A DNA stretch of 64,000 nt from Styela clava. Lineage: Eukaryota > Chordata > Ascidiacea > Stolidobranchia > Styelidae. The translations under genes were made by a program, and so were the position numbers. The stretch spans positions 10,383,135 to 10,447,134 of the forward strand of contig NC_135255.1 of assembly GCF_964204865.1 (NCBI RefSeq), written 5' to 3'. This document shows, one piece after another, positions 12,157 through 24,621 of the stretch. Numbering within the stretch: the first letter of the stretch is position 1; each line of letters starts with the position of its first letter. The notes under the pieces were generated by a model that saw only the letters and a list, made by a program, of their open reading frames with translations, was not told the origin of the DNA and did no database searches.

Positions 12157-15100
12157 AAAGATGATCAAACAAACCGATGCAAGCAGACATATAAATGTAA
12201 GGCGTAGTCTGCCTAATGCTGCACCGACGAATTGGCTACGGGGCATGGAGTGAGTTCTTCAAATCCCTGATGCTAACCTATACTTTGGTGTGGCAAACAC
12301 CAGTCCATCACGAATTTCTTAAACCACAAGTGTGTGATGAAAACGACAAATGCTGCAGTTGTTATAACAATAATCATTAGAATATATTTTGAAATTTAGA
12401 GCTACAGCACAATGAGAATGCAACATTGTAACAGAATTGAATACAGCATATTATGTTTAATAGATTTTTTGCACTATTTTCCAATCTGCATGGGACTATA
12501 AATCTAACAGAGTTATTTGTTACTTACAAAAGGCCAGACAACATAACGTTTCTGCTGCATTTTCGTTAATTTTAGGTCTATGTATCTAGGACCAAGTATA
12601 TTTTTATTTATAGATATTTTTTTCGAATAACTGTATAGTATATATGATTTATGATTTTTTTGTAACAAATACAGTGAATTGAAATATTAATTAAATGCAG
12701 AAAAATTGCCATGTGGGTCATTTAATAACAATACCTCGTCCGAATCATAAATTGCGTAGAAATTATGTCGCAAACGATACCTAACAAAAATATGCTATAA
12801 ATACAAATTATGGAAATAGTTCGAAATTTGAATGCGCCACTGGGCACAATTACCAATATTCAATGTAGCCCCAAAAGTCCTGCGAGTTTGACACCCCTGG
12901 TTTTACTAATTTTGCCGTCGCAAACGATTTAGCAATTATTTCGATCACTGGAATTTTCAAGCAATAAATATTTATTATTACACATGCTATTCTCTGTGAC
13001 ATAACAAAGAAAATTTTCCTGATGACATTCATGGAGATAGCTTAGTCACGTCGAATTATCAAAAAAGTAAATATTTCTACACAATAAAAATAGACTGAAA
13101 ATATTTACTTCTATTTTTAGAACATTTCCTTTTTAATATATTTTATTTATTTGCTGAGCTATAGAAAATGGAAGATTACACAGAGTATGTGCTCTGTATC
13201 TCATAAACACAAATAAAACAAGAATCAAAATATATGTATCTCATGGTAGCAATATTTACAGGGAGACATAACACAACTGAAGATAAATATTTTGCACTAG
13301 AAATATGTATCGGAAGCTATTTTTAGAACATAAGTTATATACGACATAAAGGTCTATTCAGGTGACTTGTCAGATATCCTAGATGTGTACTGTTACACAA
13401 GTAAGAATCACGTTTTTAATAACAACACTATGTTAGTGGAGCAGTTGATGAAACGGTAAAAATTGTGATATGTGCGACTTAAAATCTGGCGCTTTCAAGG
13501 ATTTTCCAAATCCACATTTTACGTTAATCCTATCACCAAAATGTTATTGACAAACTCATTCTAATATTCGTGATTTTACATTTTTACAACAGTGTGCACT
13601 GTACACAGTAACAATGCAGATTCGCTTCTCAACAAAGCATAAATACAAATGCGAAGCAACGGTAACTATATTCACGCGACTTAACAAAAGGTGTTTGCGT
13701 AGTGACGTCACGGACGTCTGGGTCTCGTGAGGACAAAGTACCAGAATAGAACTTCATATCGTTCAAAGGAGACTCACTCAATGAACTCATGTGAATTAAA
13801 TGTACGAGGAAAAGCACTTTAAGAAATTTGTATAAAAGAATTATAGAGTATTTAAAATAACACATTTCGTCATAGAAAGAAGTCAAATAACAAACATTTC
13901 AAATAATGTCATATTTTGACTACGAAAAAACAATTAAAATAAAGTGGCTTAATTTCCTCCCATTTTATTTCAGTATTTACGAAAAATTACCAAAGTTTTT
14001 CTTTGTTTCTGGACGATCCTGCATATAGGCTTAATTGAATCAAAAATAACAAAACATTGCATTATTTAATATTAATTATAATAAAGTTAACATTGGGCAT
14101 GCAGGTAGATAGATATACACCCAAAATATTTGGGAGGGGGTAATCGAAACTGGAATTAGGCAGAGGCAGCACTTACGCAGCGAAAAATTCCAAACCCAAA
14201 ATATCCTAAATGGGTCAACCGTTTCCAGTAACCCAATTATTGCTCAGGAGAAAACCCACGCGCATTTCAACGTGCGGTTATTCTCGTATTTTAGGATAAA
14301 AAATATATATATTCGTTGAGAATCAGTTTCGTGCACTGAAGCATAGTCCTGCTAACGATGCGGCGTTACAGGTATTCACCGGGTTCTGAATGTCTGAAAA
14401 ATACACATAGAAACTCTCGTATCTTTTAAACAGTCTCTATTATTCGATTTGACGCACGATCACCGCAGTAGGCTATCTCACCCGTAACGTCTCTGTCTGA
14501 AAGTGGATGAACGTGAGAAGCGTGTCTTTCGTTTATAAGGGAATTTTTTACGTGAGGTTCTTCGTAAAATTCTGACGAATCGAAACAGGAAAAATTGAAG
14601 CCCAAACATTTGAATGTCAAAGTCTGAAATTTGTGTATCGAAAATAACAACGAAAATACGGGGGTAGACAAAGGCGTTCGTTGACATTTACATTGAAACC
14701 AAGTTTTTAAGACAATACCGCATGACAGACTGGTGAAAAACGTTGAGGTTATTAAGTAAAAACATCTTGACAACAACAAAATAGAAATTGTAACGAAAAT
14801 TTTTCAATTTATGTATCTGTTTAACAACCAAACGCGTCATCGTCAGTATGATTGTAAAGGGTAAAGTTATGCTCTCAAGCAAAAATTGCCTTTGTGTTAG
14901 GTGCCTGTAGTGGCCGTTTCCTAGAAAAGCATTGAATTAAGTGACAAAACTTTGTCAATGCATAATCCTCATATGGCATCTAGGTCATTAGTTATCGCAG
15001 CTTTGCAGGTTACTCAATACGGGTACAGTATATTGACCTTTATCATAAGAGTTATTATCTCAAAAGGTAGTTGAAGGCGCGTATAACGTACGAGGTTGGA

Positions 15101-17602
15101 AACATTTTGGAGTCAAAATCACCATTTTTTCCCGACATTAATGTAAGCCATAATTTGGTATGTACAATTAGTTACCATACCAGCCATATACAAAGTTTGC
15201 GATAGAAAGCTTATACGACGGTTAAGGATTCGTTGATGTAACGCTTCAAGCTATAATACTGTTCCCCAACAAGTTGTGCCGGAATTCGTGAGTCTGTTTA
15301 GATTCTTTACGAGAAGAAACGCAGCCAGTACAGAATTCATAGCAGTAAGTGATCATTTCTTCTCACTAAAATGTTTAAAAAGATCGGAAAGAACGATATT
15401 GGATGAAACGTGCCGGCAGTAGCACCTCGTTTGTGATTCACTCACGATGAATAATAGTAAAGTTTAATCATATTTTTACAATGATTATACTATTACTTTT
15501 TTTATTTCAGCAACAAAACAAGTTTTACTGTATCATTTGAGAAGATAGGGGACCTCAGTTGCGAGGTAGAGTTGTGCAAGATTTGAAAACAACCAATTAC
15601 GGACTAAGTGCGACAGAGTCCAGTCAATGACATTCAACACAATGGCGTATGGCCAGCAAATGCATTAAAGCATATCATATCTACGATGAAAGGTATCCAA
15701 GAAATAGGTTGGATTCCTTGAATTTTGACAACCACGTGAATATAGCTGGAGGCCCGACGTTCTAACTAATAGGCACTCGAAAACATATGTCTCATTCGCT
15801 AAAAATGATCCTAATGGCCCGAGTTTGCCAAGGAATGTTAAAATGGTCAATCATTTTATTAGGTACTGAAATTCAGCATCCGCTGTAACGCAATAACATA
15901 CTTCGAAAAAATGATTCATGTGTCCCACGCCTTACATATACCTTAAAAAATTTTGTTTTGGGAGAATTCCAGAACGAATTCCATAAGAGGGCGATCAGTT
16001 CATCTACTTTAATATTATATTCTTCAGAGAATTTCCAAACAAGACTAATTAAATTAGATTTTGTCGATTGCGGGTTATGATTTTTGCACACACAACCTTT
16101 TGGAGTAAGTTTGCCATAGAAATTTGTAGTAAAAACACCGAATCGTTTGCAAATAAAATTTAAAAAATACTCATATTCGGGAACAACCAAAATTCATCAT
16201 TTTCTTGATAAAATGTGGTGGAATTTAAAATTTATATCAATATTTGGCAAAATAAATGAAAACTTAATCTTAAATTAATCAAAAGAGCAATTCTCAATTA
16301 TATGTATACCGCGTCGTTTATCATTCGTTTAATAGAATCGGTTATTGGAAAACCCATCACTAAAATGGGGGAGGTGCTGCGCGGGAATTTGGGAAAAGTA
16401 ATATATCCTGCTTGTACAGGCTTCACGCAATTGGTCCAATATTTAATGTAAATGATATGACCACATCATGTGCAAATGAGCGATTGAAACAGTATTTTAT
16501 TTCCGAATAAAAGTATGACAAAATATTCCCCTGTCTCGCCGCGTCTTCATCAAACAAAGATTGCAAAACAATCCCGTTGTATATTGATTGCAAATGTCTG
16601 GTCTGGACTGCTTCAGACGGGCACTATATAATCCGGGGATTTACCACGCAGATAACCGCAGTTTCGCCAGCTATTATCTAAACATATTTGTTTGGACGCA
16701 GGCACTATAATACTCAATTATGTCAACTTGTCCGAAAGCTCTTTAAATACGAATACAATAAAGACATAATGCCGGCCGGCATATTTTTTGCAAATATTTC
16801 TGGGATGAATCACCGACCATCTCTCCTGAAAACAAACATACTCACAATGTGAAAAAAAACTAAAAATATTAATAATTTTTTCTTGTCATTTCATGATAAA
16901 AATTAATTCCAGAATAAAGAACCATAAATAATCTCATTTTACATTATTACTTTTGGACCGTAGCTATTAAGCTATTTAATTTACTGTAAAATACATATGA
17001 AATATTCGCGATTTTATGAAGTGTAGGGGAATTACGCTAGTTAGTTTTGACTCATCGAATAATTTCACGCCTACTCTATAACAAACACATGTACCATTTT
17101 ATTTGTCGAAGGTTTCCGTTGATTAAGCGCGAACGATAGACAAAATAGCATAATCTCGAAAAATTTCATATTACCAAGCATCAACATGGTTACAATTAAC
17201 AAAATGAAGCCAATAAAAAATGGATGTAATGTTTGCGTAGTACTGTTGGAATTGTTTATCCGGAACCGGCTTAATCTAGTTCGGTTATGACAAATCATGT
17301 TTTCGAGTCTGATACAAGGAAAAGTACCCAGTTTTCGATGACATACTTTGTTATATTGCAAAATGTATAATCGCGGTGAGTTCCCCAACATTACATTTTG
17401 GAGGGGTCTTCAAATTGATGATGTCATTTCAATACAATGACGACACGGAATCAATTTCAAACTTGACTATAAACTGTTCGCTGCAGCTTTGCAAACGCAC
17501 CATCATCGTTCATTGCTCGCCGAAGACACAGACGAGTTTCCAAAAATTTAATGCAAATAATAATGCTTTTTGCTCATACGTACATAATTTTATTGATTTT
17601 TG

Positions 17603-17838
17603 GGTACTCCTGTAGTATGCGAATCAAGATGGCGGACACCGGAACGTAGTATGTGTACCAGATTAATGTTAGGCCATAATTTCATTCCAATTTTCCTTAT
17701 TTTAGTTCTAATACGAGTTCGGGGACTAGCCAAGTGACTTCCATAGTATTTGTACCTGAAATAATGGCCTAATCCTACCCTGGTACACATACTACGTTCC
17801 GGTGTCCGCCATCTTGGGTCACATACTACGGAGGTACC
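17603..17838. mobile_element. Near-palindromic MITE with 8-bp target duplication
   Basis: 236-bp element. The left end GGTACTCCTGTAGTATG and right end (reverse complement) GGTACCTCCGTAGTATG begin inverted repeats of about 60 bp, with a perfectly paired core from CAAGATGGCGG to GTGTACCAG. It is flanked by a perfect 8-bp duplication, GATTTTTG, at 17595-17602 and 17839-17846. An 8-bp duplication fits the hAT superfamily. There is no coding capacity. A shorter relative lies at 29770. Confidence 0.9.
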
Positions 17839-17846
17839 GATTTTTG

Positions 17847-20800
17847 TGTCGGTTCAAAATTAGTTTTTCCTCTTACATCAGTATCACATTTTTGACAGGG
17901 AATTTGAAACCTATACCACGAAAACTTTCTGGGGATGCAACTTATCTCTTCTTTTTACATTTGCGACATTTGCATTTTTTGGATTTTCATTCTGTAACAA
18001 ATGAAATGTTTTCGTATAACACAGGCATTTGAACAGACATGTCAACAATCTATCTAGAACTACACATTATTCAACGAAAATTATTATGGAACGAGAACGT
18101 ACAGCTTATTTATATGTGATGATGACTAAAAGAATATGAGAAATGACGTATTTATTTAGTTAATTTAAACCATTTCTGAAAATAATATCTGGACAATGAT
18201 TATGACGTATTCTCAGAATGCATTTTTACTCACTGCCGCCACATAGTGGCGAAAGTTTCGACACAAGGTTTCCAGTAGACGGGTTAAGGAAGTGCTTCAG
18301 GCAATTTTGCTTTAACGTGTAAAATTTTATGTTGAGCAATATTACATCAACAAAAAATAATTGTTGATCGATTTGACATTGTAATCTCGTTTTGAAAATA
18401 GAACAACATAAAGAGTGAATCATATGGCCACTGGTGTTTTCGTTTGGCTGATGTTTTCAACTGCCGGAGAGGTGTGGGCCAGTGTTTGAACTATTTTGCA
18501 ATAATTTATTAAGTACAGATATCCAAAGAAAAATAATGTATAAATTAAACTTGTTCAGTCTAGGTTTATATATTCCATTTGCTTGATCGAATCTATCTAC
18601 TCGACTGGGAACCGGAACAACAAATCTAAACACGTGATATCATTGTCGATTATTCATCAGGCATATCCGGTGTGTTCGTTACCGTTTACTGATCTAGATG
18701 AGATATGATAATGTACTGTGGGACCTTATTACTTTGTGCTTATGTGACACCCTATATAATTTTATAACACAACATATTCAAAGTAACATCAACTTATTTT
18801 AAAACTAGCAGTTACAGGGAATCTAAAGGTGACCCAAAAAACGGAACCCAGGCCATTTAGAACATATTGTATGGGTTCCATTTTCATTTTGGCCACCCTG
18901 TCTATATGAAAAACTGGTAAATACGTATGTACTGAAAAATTTCAGCTTCAGTGTTACGTGACAAGTTTTGGACTAAATTGTTTCCACTCAAAATCATTTA
19001 ATCCTGCGCCTTCACTGAAAAGAGTATATATCTTACAAAAATACGTTTTTTTCATGTTTGGTACTTTGACTCTCTTGCAAGTTGATTCAATAGGAGGATT
19101 CTTGAATTCAAACTGACTTTCAATTTATTGTCGAATATAATTATTAGTTATATATTATTAAAAGTGAGTCAAAAAGCATTCAAGAATGAAGCACAATGAG
19201 GAATTAAAATAGATTTGATAGGCATAAAGTCCATCAACATTAGCCTTCGCTTTTCAAACCTACACACAGAACACCAACTGTTTGTCCTGCATTACATTTT
19301 TAATAACCTCATAAAATACAAAAAAAAAATAGATTTTTTAATTGTTTATAGGATATATTCAGAAATATTTCAAGTATGAAACCTGGTCTAGACATTGAAA
19401 CCCAACATAAATTTAATATGAGGCTCTATAATTGACCTGTTTTGATTCCTATATGCATATATATATGTATGCAACTTATGATAATTGCCGCTGTAGGTGG
19501 ATATCATTTTACAGGTCACAAATTTTATACTAAGAAACACGGGTTTATTCATATGTATACGGTTGCTATTTCGCTATCAGTTACACACATAAATAAAGAC
19601 CAGGATGAACATGGACTGTCCGTCATTCTTATGGGTGAGTATAATTCTCAGAAGGCCACAGTCATTCTTGTATAATTACAAAAATAACGGTGATCCTTTT
19701 TAAATGTAACAAATAAATTACAAATTTAAATAGGCAGTCTTGCAACAAAATCAATTTTGGGAATATAGTTCTGTCTCTCAAGTAGACTATACTTTATTAA
19801 ACCGTGGCCATTTACTGTATGCCAGAGATTAACACATTTATACCTGAAGATTACTATAACACAGGACACAAGCTCCACTCTACCTCTTAAGATTCGGATA
19901 ATTTTACGCGTGAAATTTATTAAATTTCGCATTTTTAATCTAACGTAATGCTAATTAATGACACTGTATACCCCACAGCTATGAAAGAGTATGGGGCCCA
20001 CCGCATCGACAAACTGTTGCAAAATAAATACCTGCGCCTCGTTTGGCTTAAATTACAATACTAAAATCATTCCACGTATATCCATTTCAAATGTAGGATA
20101 TCCAGAGTGATTTCTGATTAACGTTCGACTTGGATTACACATTTTCAGCTGAATAATAGTCTAAGATTATCATGATTATCACACAAATGACTATTACGTC
20201 ACATCAATTCATATTCTATTATTATCGTAGTTAGTAATGCTATAATTGTACTTACGATCGTAAATAGGACGATAGTAAGTCATGATTCTTCGTTTTCCTC
20301 TACGTGCAAAACTTTTTTTTGATTAGTCAGATAATATTCCTACCGGCATAATATTCACAAATTCGAGTAATAGAGTAGTTGATCACCAACGATCTGGCCT
20401 TCCTCCGGACGATGACTGAATTTTATCCGCTCGATGTGTTCAGCTAGCTTGACCGGAACCTCGATTGCTCATGCTCAGTGTACTAATCATCACCAACATT
20501 TAAATAAACTGTTAAAACGCAAAATGGGTGAATTTCAGCATAAGTCAATTATCTTTTTGTCCTTATTTTAGAGTAGGCGTATCTTTTTTTTTACACAAAT
20601 TGTGGGATTAAAAACAATTACAACTAAGCTGCCTCAAAGCTATTCAAATCTAAAAAAAGGTGACTAAAATACTCAACCATTTTGTTATTTTCTAATTGCC
20701 GTATATATTCTGTTTGCAGCAATTGCATATTTGCAAATCAGCCGCAGAGACGATGCTGTACCGGCTTCTTCTAATTCAGTGAAAACCCACCTGGTAATAA

Positions 20801-23199
20801 ATTAGATATAACATGTCCTCGCTTTTATGGTTCTTTGTCCCATTAGTAGTCAAATCTTCGGAGCTTCGTCGCACAATACAATATTGCGTAGAGAACGGAA
20901 ACGGTATGCTGTATATCCGCGCTCTCTGGATACGTACAGGTATATTGTAACATAGCGTATAGGTAGCAAGATTAGCGAACGGAGTATAAAGATCGCCGGA
21001 ATTGAACGAATACAGGCTCGCAATTAAATTACATCCACCATTATATCGGAGGTTGAACAACTTCCGTTTTTATCTTCCTATGAGACTTGTGTTCAATAAT
21101 GTTTTCTTATCTAAAATTGTGTAACATATTTATAGCTACCATACTTTCGACTTGGGAGAAAAAGTAATATAAATTGATTAGAAAGAATTATTACGATCTG
21201 TACAATAAATTAAATTCCAGTCATAGTTTAAAATCATATTATGTAAAAATTAAGGGAAATTTGTTTTGATTGGTATTATATAGAATGGAGTACTGAAATT
21301 GGCGCAAGATTACGAAGCGGTGGGAACGGCACACGAGAAATTGTCGAAATTATTGTCCAAATTCTTTCAAATGCCCATAAAAGCTATTTTATCAGTTACA
21401 ATTATAAACACGTTCGGTATTTTTTCCCACGTTTTTTCATAAAGTTTTGTCAAAATTTCATATGTTTAGAATTTCTCATACGAGTTGTTTACCCACTGCT
21501 CGGATCAACTTCATCCGAGTGATTCCCGTTAGAGTAAGTGCAATTGAAAGATAAGATTACCTTACGCCATAACGTCTGGGACTTAGGTGTACCACTTTTT
21601 GCCCAGGAAAATTCTCACATATTTGAAATAAATAAACGCTCAGCTCAATTGCGACATAGGATGATTTCTTTACTTACGAAACGATTTTCAGCTATAGTTG
21701 AAGACCATCCATTTCGGTACGTGAGTTATCATATCACATTAAATCAGAATATTTGGATTGTCAAGCTAAAACTAATTTATCGCCGATCTTCGAAACACTT
21801 TGAACCCTATGTACACTAAATCAGTCAGTATGCAAATTGAGAAATGTGGAAGAAATGAGGAACCGGGAAGACTCTGTCACTTCCAAAAAAATACCTCTTT
21901 ACTTATCATCAATGGCTGCTTCTACGGCGCCTTGTCCGGATCAAAAGTGTGAAAACGTCCTATAAAAAAACTCCAGACAAAGTTACTCAATAACTCTAAA
22001 TACTTGGAAAAACGATTTAATTGGCCTATGATGTTGATATAACGGACCGGGATTTTTGAGTGCACGTCACATAAACTAATTTGAAAAACAGCTTGAGATC
22101 AATCTACATTATACCGGTGTGTTTTATCGGCTTTTGAATCTAGAAAATTATTTTAATAATGAAAATTTTGATGTCTATTTTGAGTATTCGGGCAAATCGG
22201 TTCGCATCTTCAAATCTATAAATGAGTCAATGTTCAGAATCATATCTGAAAACTATTTTTCACTGCCTGAGATGCTGAATAACTTTGGGAGGTGACGTCA
22301 CTGATAACTTTTTGCTGATTGTCAGTGGATCTCGACACAAAGGTGTGATGACCAAACGCAGCTCCGGTATTTAATTTCCAAATATCGTTAAAGTAGCCTA
22401 CACATTGTATTAAACAAACACAATAAATTATAAAATATAAACTCAGGGGCAGCGAGTTTTTAGGGTCGGTCAAAGAGGCCGACCGACTCCTAAGGGAAGT
22501 TTCTATCAGGATGAGCACTCTGGAACAGGCAAACATTATTCACAATATTGAAACACCACATATATATATTATATTACAAAGCAAATATACGTTAGTCATT
22601 ATTATATAATGTTAGCTAACAAATCTTTTGGATACTTGAATTAAAAAAATATATTTAATATAGTCAACAGATCATTGAATTGCAGCTATTTGAATTTTTT
22701 ATAACCAATATTGATATACAATAACACAACCATCAAGTTTCCAAATTCATTTGATTCCTGTACATATATTGCTTAGGCTGTGAATGGTGGCTTCTTATCG
22801 AAAATCGGAACATGAAATTATCAAGAGTTACTATGTAAGTGTAAAAAATGAATGTAAAAAGTGTTCATATACATACTTCGGGTGTAATATCGGGTCACAT
22901 AAAGACGAGAGAAAATCTTCTTTTCACATCTCAATGAAAATCTGAATTCAATTGGTCCATTAGCTGTGAAGAAAACGATTCTTCACCTAACAGCATACAT
23001 ATGAGCACTTTGCGTCAGATAAAAAAGAAAGCTGCTAGTCGCTACAATTGAAAACAACCTCCGATGGATGTTTCTCCGACGCTTCACCCCAGAAAAATTC
23101 TCCTTAGACTTTACTGTGGCAAAATTTAGGATGCTCATTTTGCAAGTTTTTTGGAGAGTTGACACTTAGGCTACAAACTGATTTACATGCTCAAAACCA
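17847..23199. other. Gene-free region
   Basis: About 5.3 kb with no recognisable gene. It contains a small possible MITE at 18827 and a short hairpin near 22460-22490 (GGTCGGTC/GACCGACC type). Open frames are short and unlike any family I know. Confidence 0.5.
18827..18900. mobile_element. Possible 74-bp miniature inverted-repeat element
   Basis: The left end reads AGGTGACCCAAAAAACGGAA and the right end (reverse complement) reads CAGGGTGGCCAAAATGAAAA. Both lead into GGAACCC. The ends are imperfect inverted repeats resembling widespread GGGTG-CCCAAAA type termini. No target duplication was established. Confidence 0.35.
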
Positions 23200-23207
23200 T
23201 TATTTTC

Positions 23208-24163
23208 TAGGGATGGGCCGAGATTCGGATCCGGACTCGAATTCGAGTCGAATCCACGCAGTTTTTGGACTCGGATTCGATTTCGAGTCCACGTCATTTT
23301 TACCGAGTCTATAATAAATTTGGTTTTTCCTAATTTTCGCCTATGTATGCACTTTTACCTCTATAAATCTCAGTACATTCCCTGACTCGTTAAAATTCAA
23401 GGTTAGATCTGTGAGAATATCCCTCGTGTGTATTATAAACACTCTTGATAAAAACGACGACAGATATTCAGAAAATATATCGCATGTTGAAAACTATTGA
23501 TCGCTTATAACAATGATGTCGCCACCAGTCGCCTCAAAACTATCTATTCTTCTATTGGTATACATGTGAATAATAAAATACAGTATATGTATTTTTGAGT
23601 TTTCGATTCGCGTAAAAATGAAACATGCTCTGGGTCTGGATCAACCCAAGGGGAAATTTTATCTATATATCTTATCGAATTTATTACGTACATTTTTTCT
23701 CTAAAAAGGGAGCAATGGAAAGCATGGAGAGTTTTAGAACTTTTACATGATCTACTAAATTGCAAGCAGATGTACCACATTGTACTGACGAGTGGCATCT
23801 CTCTACCATTTGCGCACGCGACATGGTAAGTTTGCGGCTGGAATTATGTAGAAGCATTGTAGTCAAAAGCTTTTTTATTTTTCATATTGACATGTAAGAA
23901 TTTTTAAATAGCCGCACATTGACCCACGTTTACGTTTGTATTATGGTCACTAAAAAGAAAAGATATATTTCTAAGATGATTCAACAGCTACCTCCGGAAC
24001 CATTAGGCAAAAAATATGAGCTACGACGTATGTTTGTGAGCGTACATTGATGTAGAATGGTCAAAATCGTGTTTTACTGCTATTCTATTGTGATGTCGCG
24101 GACTTGGAAGATTCGGTTCGAGATTCGTCGAATCTTTGTAATGTTGGACACGTCTCATTCCTA
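23208..24163. mobile_element. hAT-like nonautonomous element, 956 bp
   Basis: It starts TAGGGATGGGCCGAGATTCG and its right end (reverse complement) starts TAGGAATGAGACGTG, so the termini are diverged. It is flanked by a perfect 8-bp duplication, TTATTTTC (23200-23207 and 24164-24171), the size made by hAT transposases. Both subterminal zones are rich in GATTCG/CGAATC repeats. Minus-strand frames at about 23544-23866 are short and broken; whether they descend from a transposase is not clear. Confidence 0.8.
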
Positions 24164-24171
24164 TTATTTTC

Positions 24172-24596
24172 ATTAAAATATGTAACCACGTGTCGCTTAC
24201 AGGCACTACTAGCCTATTCTATTTTAGCCTAGTCCATCGCATCTTTTCCAGGACTAATTTTGATCATTGCAACTAAACTTTATCGAACGATATAATAACA
24301 ATTAAAATTATTTATTTACATCTTATTTTTGGAGCACACAATTGAAAACTGACAAGAAACACGCCAAACCGCCAAAACTGGGAAATAGGCCCATCTGTCC
24401 AAATTGAGTGTCTGAGCGGCTGCAAAATATTACAATTGTTACGTAATTGTTAACTTTTTGCTGATTGGTCATTTTTCTGGAAAATAAACAAGGAAATTGA
24501 TGCTCGGAAAACATCTATCAGTTTCGTAAAGTGACATTTTGTCAGAAGATGGCGCTGTTCAGAAACCCACTCATCCGTCACGAAACATGTCACAGT
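24172..24596. other. Upstream flank of RPL7A
   Basis: About 425 bp between the hAT-like element and the RPL7A start. AAGATGGCGCTG near 24547 resembles an AAGATGGCGGC (YY1-type) promoter motif common near ribosomal protein genes. No TATA box was seen close to the presumed start. Confidence 0.35.
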
Positions 24597-24621
24597 CTTT
24601 TTATTCGAGAAGACTGTCGGA
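24597..24621 (+). promoter_or_regulatory. 5' TOP start of RPL7A
   Basis: A pyrimidine tract CTTTTTATT begins 25 bases before the ATG. Ribosomal protein mRNAs typically start at a C followed by a pyrimidine tract (TOP), which couples translation to growth signals. The exact start site is inferred from this motif. Confidence 0.6.

Larger units (their letters stand above)
5921..17594. other. Long gene-free region
   Basis: About 11.7 kb with no ORF that resembles a protein family. Open frames are short and AT-driven. I saw only a hAT-type end at 9186, a 20-bp tandem duplication at 12117 and a TA microsatellite near 10580. Fos enhancers could lie here, but that cannot be judged by eye. Confidence 0.5.

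Noticed and set aside
14426-14779. 117-aa minus-strand frame
   Set aside because: Two other frames overlap it on the same strand and none has a recognisable motif or splice context.
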